Assembly (NCBI GenBank): GCA_002323515.1 | Contig: DCQQ01000001.1 | Span: forward strand, 6,690 to 41,061 | Reading direction: 5' to 3' | DNA: 34,372 bases | DNA from: Balneolaceae bacterium UBA1514 | GTDB taxonomy: Bacteria; Bacteroidota; Rhodothermia; Balneolales; Balneolaceae | Shown: piece by piece, positions 8,998-17,567 of the stretch | Numbering within the stretch: position 1 is the first letter of the stretch | How the letters are laid out: every line of letters starts with the position of its first letter | The notes under the pieces: generated by a model | What the model was told of the DNA's origin: nothing | The model's database searches: none | Seen by the model: the letters and a program-made list of their open reading frames with translations, nothing else | Made by a program: the position numbers and the translations under genes

Positions 8998-10082
8998 TTG
9001 TTGTTAAAAAGATCTAATAACTGCTTTTTTAATGTTTCTTTTGAGAAAACTTCTGCCATTATACGACTGTTAGATGTGGATTCATCCTTTGAAATTGGCC
9101 GTAACACGATTTCTTCTGTTGAACCAATAATTATTCCTAATTTTCTAAAATATACGGAATGATTTGCCTCGGGATGCAAGTAAACAGTCGCTCCATTTGC
9201 TAATAAATAGGTGATATTTCCCATACCTTGTTGCCGTATTTGTGGAAAAATAGCCATATTAATTTCCGATAGATAACTACGGTAAGTACTTAAGGAAAGA
9301 AGGTTTAATATAGGAACAAATCTCTCGCTAAATAAATTACTACCCTCTCTTTTGATTTCCTCTATGCTCTCATTTTTACCATACGATAATGGCATATAAA
9401 GTGAGTAATCATCCTTTTTAGATAAAAGCTGATTGAGTTTATTTAATAATTTTAAATGCTCATTAGATGGATCAGCCGAATGACCAATCATTATTTTTAA
9501 AGATGTTGGCTGAATAAAATCAACTGGGTCTGTTTCATGAGTTTCTGTAAAATCAAGCACATTACTTGGATATTTAAACGACCAAATAGGTGTAGGTTCT
9601 ATATCAAAAAATGTTCTGATATCATCATACTCCCCTGGTATTCCAACTGCTAAATAACCAACACTCCGTACCGTCTTCGTTTGAATAAGAAGCAAGAGCC
9701 TAGTTTTTAGACTAAGAATAGTACTTTTAAATTTATGTAATTCCGCACCCCAGTAAAACCAAACACCTTTTTCCCGAAATAATGATGGTCTAAGAAGGAT
9801 TAAAAACATAGTAAATATCTCATTTAGGCCATGAAGAATTATTTTATCAGCCCGGCTTAGTTCCTTAAATAGCCGCCTTAACAAAAGAGGCTGTAGGAGC
9901 ATGCTAACTAGAGAGTACGGTTGAAGTATTATACTCTGATTCCTAGATAACAATTGTACATCTTTTTTTTTCCAAACAAAATAACGATGCCTATTCTCCA
10001 CATCTACTATACTAACAAACTCAATGAAGTCCCTGATAAGTAGACTTTCAGTGCCAATATGTACAATATGCTTTTTAGTCAT
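8991..10082 (-). CDS. wecF: WecF-like 4-acetamido-4,6-dideoxygalactose (Fuc4NAc) transferase, GT56
   Basis: The 363-residue protein resembles enterobacterial WecF (GT56). Shared features are FYWGAELHKFKS (E. coli IWGADLYELSS), KIMIGHSADPSNEHLKLL (about 196-213; E. coli ILVGNSGDRSNEH), IKREGSNLFSERF (E. coli VRQAGLELFSEE) and FPQIRQQGMGN (E. coli FIFARQQGIGT). WecF moves Fuc4NAc from dTDP to undecaprenyl-linked ManNAcA-GlcNAc at the inner membrane. Here the acceptor may differ because no ManNAcA genes (wecB/wecC) or wecG are present. It is the first gene of the leftward operon; the 95 bp between it and the divergent flippase should hold promoters for both directions. Confidence 0.85.
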   Translation of the reverse strand: MTKKHIVHIGTESLLIRDFIEFVSIVDVENRHRYFVWKKKDVQLLSRNQSIILQPYSLVSMLLQPLLLRRLFKELSRADKIILHGLNEIFTMFLILLRPSLFREKGVWFYWGAELHKFKSTILSLKTRLLLLIQTKTVRSVGYLAVGIPGEYDDIRTFFDIEPTPIWSFKYPSNVLDFTETHETDPVDFIQPTSLKIMIGHSADPSNEHLKLLNKLNQLLSKKDDYSLYMPLSYGKNESIEEIKREGSNLFSERFVPILNLLSLSTYRSYLSEINMAIFPQIRQQGMGNITYLLANGATVYLHPEANHSVYFRKLGIIIGSTEEIVLRPISKDESTSNSRIMAEVFSKETLKKQLLDLFNNKC

Positions 10083-10177
10083 TTGATTGTTTGTATACCT
10101 GCTTCTAGCGTGAGTAAGGTAAAAAATAATTATGTGTATATTTCACTCAACATTACTTCGACCAAGGCATATACTAT

Positions 10178-11656
10178 TTGGGTATTATAATTAAACAGAG
10201 TATTCGGAACGCAACCTTAACTTACTTAGGTATCGGGTTAGGTCTATTATCCACTATCTTTTTATTTCCTCATATTTTGGGAGTTGAAAAATATGGACTA
10301 ACCAGAAGCTTAATCGCTATTACAACCATTAGTAGCCAGATAATCACACTTGGCATCCCGAATACTATACTAAAATTTGTACCAACATTAGAAAAAGATC
10401 AGGGAGGTAGAAGTAAATTTTTCAGAAGAGTCATCAGCCCTTCCTTTTTTATCCTCACCATTTATGTGACTTCTTATTTCTTCTTTGAATCCCATTGGCT
10501 TAGTCTATATGCCGACTCACCCCTTCTCGAAGTTTACCTATGGCTGGTAATACCTATGGTTTTCGCAAGTACCACTTTCTCACTTTTTTCCGCTTTTATA
10601 AAAGCTTCACTAGATACCGTTTTTGTCACTTTTTTACAGGATGTACTATTAAGAATACTTATTCTGATTTTTTTAGTTCTTTACTTTTTTGATATACTCA
10701 GTTTTCCGCATTTTATGTTAGGTTTTGTAGGTGCCTATTTGATAAATATGCTCATTTTATTGGCATACAGCTTAAGCCAAAAATATTATCTACCTTCTAC
10801 AAGTAAGGCAGATAGCCCTTTTGACTTAAAAGAAACATTTACTTACAGTTTCTTCGCTTTTTTTAGTGGCTTCACCATGATTTTAGTGAGCAATATTGAT
10901 TTAATAATGGTTGATATGTTCGAAGGACTTGAAAACGCTGGTATCTATGCCTTAGCTATGTATATGGGTACTGTTATCACCGTTCCGAGAAAAAGTTTGG
11001 CTAAAGTTATCCACCCTATTCTAACAAAGTCATTTAATGAAAATAACCTTGCCGAAGTTAAACGGCTTTATACACAATCTTCCATAAATCAATTACTCTT
11101 CTCTTTAATTATTTACGTTGGTATTTTAACAAACCTAGATGACTTATATCGTATATTACCAAACGAATTTTCAGAAGGTAAACCCATTATTGCTGTACTG
11201 GGTCTTGCTTATCTGTTTGATTTAGCAACTGGCTCAAATGGACAAATTATCATAACCTCTAAATACTTTAGGTTTGATTTTATCTCTTCATTAATACTCA
11301 TGATTGCGGCTGTACTACTCAACTACTTTTTGATACCAAGATATGGCTTAATGGGTGCGGCAATTGCAACTGCCACGTCTGTTGGACTATATAACCTCAT
11401 CAAAACCATATTCCTCTGGGTAGTTCTCCGCATTCAACCTTTCAAATGGCATACGCTATCTATTGCAGTACTTGGTATTATTTGTTATTTCTTAGGTGAA
11501 TACATTAACATCGGCATCCACCCAATCTTCTCAATTATCATAAGGTCCATTATACTGGGAACAAGCTACTTAGGGCTTGCCTACACGTTTCGTTTGTCGA
11601 ACGAATTTAACTCAACTATTAAAGATTTAGTAGCTAAATTAACTCGGAAAAAATAA
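10178..11656 (+). CDS. wzx: Wzx-type lipid-linked oligosaccharide flippase
   Basis: The 492-residue polytopic membrane protein of the MOP/PST superfamily has about 12-14 hydrophobic helices. Its N terminus, GIIIKQSIRNATLTYLGIGL, with FPHILGVEKYGL soon after, is the usual start of this family in FCB bacteria. That makes the TTG at 10178 the real initiator: no ATG exists in frame back to a stop at 10127, and the family begins at this Gly-containing residue. It should flip the undecaprenyl-linked repeat unit made by the neighbouring enzymes to the periplasm. It is transcribed away from the wec-like operon. No Wzy polymerase or ligase is recognisable nearby. Confidence 0.87.
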   Translation: MGIIIKQSIRNATLTYLGIGLGLLSTIFLFPHILGVEKYGLTRSLIAITTISSQIITLGIPNTILKFVPTLEKDQGGRSKFFRRVISPSFFILTIYVTSYFFFESHWLSLYADSPLLEVYLWLVIPMVFASTTFSLFSAFIKASLDTVFVTFLQDVLLRILILIFLVLYFFDILSFPHFMLGFVGAYLINMLILLAYSLSQKYYLPSTSKADSPFDLKETFTYSFFAFFSGFTMILVSNIDLIMVDMFEGLENAGIYALAMYMGTVITVPRKSLAKVIHPILTKSFNENNLAEVKRLYTQSSINQLLFSLIIYVGILTNLDDLYRILPNEFSEGKPIIAVLGLAYLFDLATGSNGQIIITSKYFRFDFISSLILMIAAVLLNYFLIPRYGLMGAAIATATSVGLYNLIKTIFLWVVLRIQPFKWHTLSIAVLGIICYFLGEYINIGIHPIFSIIIRSIILGTSYLGLAYTFRLSNEFNSTIKDLVAKLTRKK

Positions 11657-11657
11657 A

Positions 11658-11675
11658 TGCTTATAAAGCAGTTTT
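11658..11675 (+). terminator. Weak hairpin after the flippase gene
   Basis: Directly after the flippase stop, TGCTT-ATA-AAGCA forms a 5-bp stem with a 3-nt loop followed by GTTTT. It could act as a weak intrinsic terminator; the short AT-rich stem makes this tentative. Confidence 0.3.
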
Positions 11676-11697
11676 AAAAAATACCTGTTATTTTCAG

Positions 11698-11712
11698 ATC
11701 TCTTTAAGAGAT
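11698..11712. promoter_or_regulatory. Perfect 7-bp inverted repeat upstream of hisS
   Basis: ATCTCTT-T-AAGAGAT is a perfect 7-bp palindrome with a single central base, 29 bp before the hisS start. It could be an operator or a small leader hairpin. No T-box hallmarks are seen in this 85-bp leader. Confidence 0.3.
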
Positions 11713-11741
11713 ATCTTCAGGATACAACAAAATCATACTCT

Positions 11742-13013
11742 ATGGCTAAGCCTTCATTCAGCACCCCACTTGGAATGGTAGATATTCTACCAGAAGAAAC
11801 TCCATCGTGGCGAGCATTGGAACAAATTATTCACGAAGAAGCAGCCAAGTTTAATTTTCAGGAAATTCGAACACCTATTTTAGAACCCACCGAGCTCATC
11901 AGGCGAGGTGTCGGACAACTTACCGATATTGTTACTAAAGAAATCTTTGCCTTTAAAAAAGGTGATACACACTACGTACTTCGACCAGAATTAACCGCAC
12001 CTGTAGTTCGCTCTTACGTACAACATCATCTAGACCAGCGCGGTGGTATCCAAAAACTTTATTACATAGGTCCAATGTTTCGTGCCGAACGTCCCCAAAA
12101 AGGCCGGCAACGTCAATTTCATCAATTTGGCTTGGAGGTTATTGGTAGTGCTGATCCTGTTGCAGATATAGAAACTATTGCTTTCATGATGCGCGTTTAC
12201 CAACGTATCGGGATTAAAAATTTTACCCTTAAGCTTAATTCGGTGGGAGATCCTGAAAGTCGCGAACGCTATAAACAAGTACTTAGAGACTATCTGGAGC
12301 CTAAACGATCTCAATTAAGTGAGCTATCACAGCAAAGGTTAGATAAAAATCCTATGCGGATTCTAGATTCCAAAGAACCTGAAGACCAAAAATTCATAGC
12401 CAAAGCCCCTACAATACAAGACTACTTGAATGAAGATTCCTCCATTCATTTTGAACAGGTAAAATGTGGCTTAGAATCGCTCGATATAGCCTTTGAGATA
12501 GATCCTCATTTGGTGCGCGGTATGGACTATTATACGCGTACTGCATTCGAACTTAGCAGCCCAATTTTAGGATCACAAGATGCCTTAGCCGGTGGTGGCC
12601 GTTACGATTTATTAGTAGAAGAAATTGGGGGTAAACCCACACCTGCGGTTGGTTTTGCGGCAGGTATGGAGCGATTACTTATTGCTTGTGAAAAATTAAA
12701 TGTATCCTTGGCAAAGAAATCAGCACTCGATATATATATTGTTAGTTTAGGAGAAGATGCACGTAATTGGGCATTAAGCATTCTACCGGAATTACGGACC
12801 CATAGTTTATCAGCTAGTATGGACTACACAGGAAAGTCCATGAGAGCTCAAATGAAGGAGGCAAACCGGGAACTTAGCCGTTTTACACTCATTGTTGGAG
12901 AAAATGAGCTTAGCACTGGAACATTCATTCTGCGTAACATGACCGAGAGTAATGAAGTAGCTATTAGTGCCAGTGAAATTGTTAGTAATGTTTTAGCCTA
13001 CAAAAAAAGCTAA
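11742..13013 (+). CDS. hisS: Histidyl-tRNA synthetase
   Basis: This 423-residue class II aminoacyl-tRNA synthetase charges tRNA-His. It shows the N-terminal GMVDILPEE, motif 2 (GPMFRAERPQKGRQRQFHQF, about 110-129), the His-binding signature LVRGMDYYTRTAFE (about 258-271), motif 3 (AVGFAAGMERL), and a C-terminal anticodon-binding domain from about residue 330. Length is normal for bacterial HisRS. ATG at 11742 gives the expected MAKPSFSTPLGM start. It lies 85 bp after the flippase and converges on the permease gene, so it is probably transcribed on its own or by read-through. Confidence 0.97.
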   Translation: MAKPSFSTPLGMVDILPEETPSWRALEQIIHEEAAKFNFQEIRTPILEPTELIRRGVGQLTDIVTKEIFAFKKGDTHYVLRPELTAPVVRSYVQHHLDQRGGIQKLYYIGPMFRAERPQKGRQRQFHQFGLEVIGSADPVADIETIAFMMRVYQRIGIKNFTLKLNSVGDPESRERYKQVLRDYLEPKRSQLSELSQQRLDKNPMRILDSKEPEDQKFIAKAPTIQDYLNEDSSIHFEQVKCGLESLDIAFEIDPHLVRGMDYYTRTAFELSSPILGSQDALAGGGRYDLLVEEIGGKPTPAVGFAAGMERLLIACEKLNVSLAKKSALDIYIVSLGEDARNWALSILPELRTHSLSASMDYTGKSMRAQMKEANRELSRFTLIVGENELSTGTFILRNMTESNEVAISASEIVSNVLAYKKS

Positions 13014-13067
13014 ATTAACCGTTAATCATTAGAGCTAGTTAATTTGTACACCTAATGAGCCACCCTG

Positions 13068-15164
13068 TTAGCCTTTCTGTTCTAACCACTCCCTTAGTTC
13101 TTTGATATCATTGGGGTATCCAAGAATTGATAACACATCGCCCTCTTGCATCTTAGTTCTACCTTTGGGTATGATAATCTCTTTATTCCGCTCAATAATA
13201 GTCACAAGGCATTCACCGGGTAACTCCATTTCCATAATTTCCTTATCTATCCAAAGACTTGATTGGTTGTTTTGCCCTAATCGTACGTGAATGAGTCGTT
13301 CATCACTTAAAAGAACCTCTTTAAGAGATCGTTCATTCTTAGCCGAGATCCAACGATCTAAAAATTCTTCTGCTTCGATTAATTCAGCCATATGACCTAT
13401 TATTCTCATATGCAGCAGAGGTTGTTCTTCTGGGGTTACTAGAAAAATAAGAGCATGAATTTTTTCGTCTTTGAATGCGGGCATAGTTAAGCCGCCTTGG
13501 CATTGAATCGCAACCATTTCAGGCATTCGGAGGCCTTCAAGTTGGACATACTTAAAATAAACCCCCTGTTTTAATCTTGTAGCTTGTATCGCCATATCCG
13601 TGAGTGCCGAAGCCCAACCCGTCTCTAAATTATTCTCTTTTTGGAGTCGATGCTCTAAACTAAGCACCGCTTTCTTCGATAATGCTTCTAAATTTCGATC
13701 CTTAGACTTAGCTCTTATAATTTCAGAGCGAGCAATAACCTCTTGATAACTCATTGAGCTATCCATATTCTTTTCATTAATTATCGTCATTAACTCATGC
13801 TCGAGTGCTTCATAGCGCATTTGACCTAATCGGGCATGAACGTGATATATGGCTCCTTGTCTCTTAACTTTACCTTGAGCGTAGTAAAAATACCAAGCTA
13901 TACAGATTATAATTAACGTTCCAGTCAAACCAACAGCCAAGAATCCCATTTGTGCAATAAGCAATAAAGATATCACCATACCAAGTACTTGTACCCATGG
14001 ATACATCGGGGAACTAAATCCTGGTTTATAGGCCTCTATTTTACTCTCTCGCATCACTACTACAGCTAGATTAAGTAGAAAAAATAGAAGCAATTGGAAA
14101 GCACTTGCCAACTTAGCTACTGCTTCCACATCGAATAGCAGAAGAACCAATATCATTATAAATGTAGTACTAATAACAGAAATATGCGGTGTTTCAAAAC
14201 GACCAATCTTACCAAAAAAGGTTGGCATAAGGCCATCTCTACTCATTGCCAAAGGATATCTAGAGGCAGACATTATACCAGCATTACCGGTTGATGCAAA
14301 CGCAGCTATGGCTGCCACAACTATTAATAGAATACCAATTGATTCAGGTATCCAAGTTATGACTACTTGCCCCGCATCGGTTACCGGTGTCAAACTTGAA
14401 AATAAAGTCGATGCAGGCAAGACTTTAACCATTATAAAAACACCCAATACATAGACTAAGCTCGCCGTCATTAACGATAAGGTCATTCCTAAAGGAATTG
14501 CTTTATCCGGATTCTGTACCTCTTCAGAAATACTCGCAACTTTTGTTAATCCAGCATAAGAAACAAATACTAAGCCTACAGTTGAAGCAAAACCACCAAA
14601 TCCATTGGTGATAAAATTACCCTTTTGCATTTCTGGTAGTAAAGAATTGCCAGACAAATATTCAACCCCTTCTAATAGGAAATAACCCATAATTAAAACC
14701 AAGGCCGACACTAGGAGACGTTGCAGAAAGGCCGTTTCTTTAGCTCCAAACACATTTAACAGCCCAAAAATAACAGTCAAAACAAGTGCCAGAGGTAACA
14801 TGGGAACATCAATATATAAACTTAAGTAGGCACCCATACCAATTAGCGCAAAAGAACTCTTGAAGATAAGAGCAATCCATGAGCCTAAGCCACCAATTGT
14901 ACCCACTAATGGACCCAAACTACGGTCTAAAAAATAATAAGCACCGCCTGCTCTTGGCATAGCGGTCGAGAGTTCTGCCACCGTAAGCATTGAAGGCAAT
15001 ATTAAGATACCAGCAACTAGATAACTCAAATAAACACTATTTCCTGTTTCCGTTGCTGCTATACCTGGTAGTAGAAAGAATCCAGAGCTAAACATAGCAC
15101 CCGTACTAACAGCATACACATCGAATAAAGTCAATTTTTTTGATAGACGCTCTTTCTTAGCCAT
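13068..15164 (-). CDS. APC-family amino acid permease with EIIA-like and TrkA-C-like C-terminal domains
   Basis: Of 698 residues, the first 430 or so form about 12 membrane helices of the amino acid-polyamine-organocation type (SSGFFLLPG in helix 1, AELSTAMPRAGGAYYFLDR after helix 2, SISEEVQNPDKAIPLG). A soluble region of about 470-610 ends with IHALIFLVTPEEQPLLHMRI, resembling the PTS EIIA type-2 / EIIA-Ntr fold. The last 70 residues (KEIIIPKGRTKMQEGDVLSI) resemble a TrkA-C regulatory domain. The EIIA active-site histidine, normally in a PHG context, seems missing: the equivalent stretch reads YFKYVQLEG. So the domain is probably a ligand sensor rather than a phosphoryl carrier. Substrate is unknown. 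It is the only gene in its direction here, with a long AT-rich leader. Confidence 0.85.
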   Translation of the reverse strand: MAKKERLSKKLTLFDVYAVSTGAMFSSGFFLLPGIAATETGNSVYLSYLVAGILILPSMLTVAELSTAMPRAGGAYYFLDRSLGPLVGTIGGLGSWIALIFKSSFALIGMGAYLSLYIDVPMLPLALVLTVIFGLLNVFGAKETAFLQRLLVSALVLIMGYFLLEGVEYLSGNSLLPEMQKGNFITNGFGGFASTVGLVFVSYAGLTKVASISEEVQNPDKAIPLGMTLSLMTASLVYVLGVFIMVKVLPASTLFSSLTPVTDAGQVVITWIPESIGILLIVVAAIAAFASTGNAGIMSASRYPLAMSRDGLMPTFFGKIGRFETPHISVISTTFIMILVLLLFDVEAVAKLASAFQLLLFFLLNLAVVVMRESKIEAYKPGFSSPMYPWVQVLGMVISLLLIAQMGFLAVGLTGTLIIICIAWYFYYAQGKVKRQGAIYHVHARLGQMRYEALEHELMTIINEKNMDSSMSYQEVIARSEIIRAKSKDRNLEALSKKAVLSLEHRLQKENNLETGWASALTDMAIQATRLKQGVYFKYVQLEGLRMPEMVAIQCQGGLTMPAFKDEKIHALIFLVTPEEQPLLHMRIIGHMAELIEAEEFLDRWISAKNERSLKEVLLSDERLIHVRLGQNNQSSLWIDKEIMEMELPGECLVTIIERNKEIIIPKGRTKMQEGDVLSILGYPNDIKELREWLEQKG

Positions 15165-15299
15165 AGTGTATTATTTTATTTTTATGACAACTCTTAACTG
15201 GAAAAATTCTATAACAGACAATAATATTGGCATCAATCAATATAGTCATCCTGCAGTTTTGTTAATGTAGAATAAAAAATAAATCAACAACTAGATTCC

Positions 15300-15320
15300 A
15301 TTAATAATTTATTTATTAAT
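15300..15320. repeat. Perfect 8-bp inverted repeat, 5-nt spacer
   Basis: ATTAATAA-TTTAT-TTATTAAT lies 136 bp upstream of the permease start. It may be an operator; being pure A/T it could also arise by chance in this AT-rich gap. Confidence 0.3.
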
Positions 15321-15418
15321 ACTACAGTACTTATTTACGTATCGTTCTTTTCAACTATTTGCAGATGTGTAGGCAAAGTGATTCCATAATAACGCCACAT
15401 ATGTTGTCCTAGCAATCT

Positions 15419-15442
15419 TTTACAAAACACACTTTTTGTAAA
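15419..15442. repeat. Perfect 9-bp inverted repeat, 6-nt spacer
   Basis: TTTACAAAA-CACACT-TTTTGTAAA lies between the divergent permease and lysA, about 195 bp before lysA and 255 bp before the permease. It is more complex in sequence than the A/T palindrome at 15300 and makes a better candidate operator or RNA stem-loop. It is not followed by a long T-run. Confidence 0.4.
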
Positions 15443-15637
15443 CAATTACTCAGTATGATAATAAGGCTTAGTCTATATTATTGCCTTTATATGTGTATAT
15501 TTCATTAGTAGAATTGAAGATATATTGCTTTAAAATTAATGTGTCAATATTGATACTAGATTTAAAAAATTATCCTTTTACAATTTGCTCTGTATTCAAT
15601 CTGCTCAAAATAACTTTTTCAATATTTAGCATATTAT

Positions 15638-16816
15638 ATGCCACTAACTGTCTCACCATCTAGTCTAGTTGATCATTCAACTCCTTGCTATTATTATGAT
15701 ATAGCCTTGTTAGATGCAACATTGAAAGAGGTGCGTAAACATGGGCTTGACAAAGGATATCATGTGCATTTTGCTTTGAAAGCTAATCATGAGCCTTACT
15801 TGCTAAAAAAAATACGACAAGCAGGTTTAGGTGCAGACTGTGTTAGTGGTGGGGAGGTACAACAGGCTCTCGATAATGATTTCAAGCCCGACCAAATTGC
15901 ATTTGCAGGCGTAGGTAAATCAGATCAAGAAATCAACTTAGGCTTAGAGAGTAGTATTTTTTGCTTTAACGTTGAATCTCTTCAGGAATTATCTGTGATT
16001 AATGAGATAGCGAAAAAGAAACAAACTAAAGCTCCCGTTGCGCTTCGATTAAATCCAAATATTCCTGTTAAAACTCATAAGTATATAGCTACTGGATTAA
16101 ATGAAAATAAATTTGGCATAAATGACGAAGAATTAATCCTGGTATTGGAGGCATTACCCAATCTATCATGTATCGAATTTTTAGGAATCCATTTTCATAT
16201 TGGCTCACAAATCAATCACCTTGAACCGTTTATTGAATTAGCTCAAAAGACAAACAAATATGTAGAGCAAATAGAAGCTGCAGGATTCACCATAAAGGTA
16301 TTAAATATGGGCGGCGGGTACGGGATAAACTACATCGAACCAGATGCCGAACCAATTCCGAATTTTAAAGCTTTTTTTAATGTATTTGATACCCATCTAA
16401 ATCGGCGTAGTGATCAAGAAATCCATTTTGAATTGGGCCGGTCTATCATTGCTCAATCGGGTAGCCTAATTTCGAGAGTATTGTTTATAAAAGAACGAAG
16501 TAAAAAAACTTTCGCGATCATAGATGCCGGCATGACCGAACTCATAAGACCTGCATTATATCAAGCGACTCACCAAATAGAACGAATAGATTCCCATGAA
16601 AATACCAGCAACACCTACCAAAATTATGATGTTGTAGGCCCTATTTGTGAAAGTTCTGACTCATTTGCCCAGAATTATCTATTACCTGTATTGCAACGTG
16701 GCGACTTACTAGCTATAAGAAGTGCTGGAGCTTATGGACAAGTGATGAAAAGCAATTACAATTTACGACCAGATTTTCCAGTGATCTACTCCGATAAAAT
16801 TAGCGATCAACCCTAG
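15638..16816 (+). CDS. lysA: Diaminopimelate decarboxylase
   Basis: The 392-residue fold-III PLP decarboxylase makes L-lysine from meso-diaminopimelate. The PLP lysine is in HFALKANHEP; HFHIGSQI, NMGGGYGINY, FELGRSIIAQSG and the GPICESSDSF catalytic Cys motif all follow in order. The CESSD motif separates it from carboxynorspermidine decarboxylases. The length is near-normal. ATG at 15638 starts MPLTVSPSSLVDHSTPCYYYD, a usual N terminus. An aspartokinase-like gene follows 38 bp downstream, a pairing that recalls fused LysC-LysA proteins in some bacteria. It is probably the first gene of a lysA / aspartokinase-like / ABC-F run. Confidence 0.92.
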   Translation: MPLTVSPSSLVDHSTPCYYYDIALLDATLKEVRKHGLDKGYHVHFALKANHEPYLLKKIRQAGLGADCVSGGEVQQALDNDFKPDQIAFAGVGKSDQEINLGLESSIFCFNVESLQELSVINEIAKKKQTKAPVALRLNPNIPVKTHKYIATGLNENKFGINDEELILVLEALPNLSCIEFLGIHFHIGSQINHLEPFIELAQKTNKYVEQIEAAGFTIKVLNMGGGYGINYIEPDAEPIPNFKAFFNVFDTHLNRRSDQEIHFELGRSIIAQSGSLISRVLFIKERSKKTFAIIDAGMTELIRPALYQATHQIERIDSHENTSNTYQNYDVVGPICESSDSFAQNYLLPVLQRGDLLAIRSAGAYGQVMKSNYNLRPDFPVIYSDKISDQP

Positions 16817-16854
16817 AATTTGTATTCCATCACCGTGCAAACCAATACATTTAT

Positions 16855-17562
16855 ATGAAAGACATACACGTATTAAGTTTTGAAGGACAAAGTATCACGG
16901 ATGTTTCCAATCTGGTTAATGCAGTTAACTACATTAAAGAATACGATCGAGCTATCATCGTCATCACCGCATTCCAAAAAACTCGTAACAAGCTATTAGC
17001 TATTACTGACACTGCTATTTCAGGTAATTTAGATGCGGCTCATGCCCTATGTGATGAAATATACGATCTGTATTATGATCTCATTCAACAAGCCCTAGAG
17101 AGCAATCCAAATCCAAAAAATACCCTTATACTAGAAACCACAGACAAAAAATTGGAAGAATACACCTTCCGGCTAAAAAAACTTCTGGGCTATGCCGATA
17201 AAATGCTCGCTTATCAAGACAGATGGGTGGATTCTATCCTTCCTATTGGTGATCAAATGGCTGCTTTTGTACTAAGTCAAACGGCTCTTTCATGGGGAAT
17301 ACTCACACAATATGTTGAGGCTACTAAGCTCATAAAAACCGATAATGAATATGGCCAAGCAAACCCCAATACAATGAGCATTTACCAACATTGTGGATCT
17401 CTTGAAACCCTCATAGAAAATGGCTTTACTCCAATTATGGGAGGTGGATACGGTGTTAGTCAGGAAAAATCGATGTCACAGCTAGGCCCGGATGGCTTAG
17501 ATATTACAGCACGGCTGATAGCGGGTGCACTTGAAGCAAAATCCATTGAATTTACCAACTAA
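16855..17562 (+). CDS. Degenerate, truncated aspartokinase-like protein
   Basis: The 235 residues follow the amino-acid-kinase fold of aspartokinase, but nearly every signature is changed: KFGGTSV reads SFEGQSI, the SAMxGxTD loop reads TAFQKTRNK, the GE(R/L)LS motif reads GDQMA, and LGRGGSDxTA reads LGPDGLDITA. The ATP/aspartate lysine and the glycine-rich pairs are therefore missing. The ACT regulatory domains of normal LysC (about 400-450 residues in total) are absent. Yet the frame is intact and runs to a normal stop 5 bp before the ABC-F gene, so it looks like a maintained pseudo-enzyme rather than a fresh pseudogene. A regulatory or scaffold role with LysA is possible but unproven; an old remnant of a LysC-LysA arrangement is the alternative. 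Confidence 0.75.
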   Translation: MKDIHVLSFEGQSITDVSNLVNAVNYIKEYDRAIIVITAFQKTRNKLLAITDTAISGNLDAAHALCDEIYDLYYDLIQQALESNPNPKNTLILETTDKKLEEYTFRLKKLLGYADKMLAYQDRWVDSILPIGDQMAAFVLSQTALSWGILTQYVEATKLIKTDNEYGQANPNTMSIYQHCGSLETLIENGFTPIMGGGYGVSQEKSMSQLGPDGLDITARLIAGALEAKSIEFTN

Positions 17563-17567
17563 AGTTT

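Larger units (their letters stand above)
15165..15637. other. 473-bp AT-rich intergenic region between divergent permease and lysA
   Basis: There is no credible gene here; a 60-codon frame at its right end has biased, low-complexity content and overlaps lysA. The region must hold the promoters for both flanking genes. Two perfect AT-rich inverted repeats are present and listed separately. A TATGATAATA run at 15454-15463 could be a -10-like element for lysA transcription, but no convincing partner box is seen. Confidence 0.6.

Noticed and set aside
11657..11741. T-box or histidine leader before hisS
   Set aside because: The 85-bp leader is too short for a T-box and shows no specifier or T-box sequence, only a small palindrome.
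13014..13026. ATTAAC-C-GTTAAT palindrome between hisS and the permease as a bidirectional terminator
   Set aside because: The stem is 6 bp and A/T-rich with a 1-nt loop and no T-run on either side; not convincing.
15481..15663. 60-codon frame in the AT-rich gap before lysA
   Set aside because: Composition is Ile/Leu/Phe/Tyr-biased as expected from AT-rich noncoding DNA, it overlaps lysA, and no similarity or ribosome-binding site was seen.
15638..16816. Carboxynorspermidine decarboxylase instead of LysA
   Set aside because: The GPICESSD motif, overall length and N-terminal pattern fit diaminopimelate decarboxylase.
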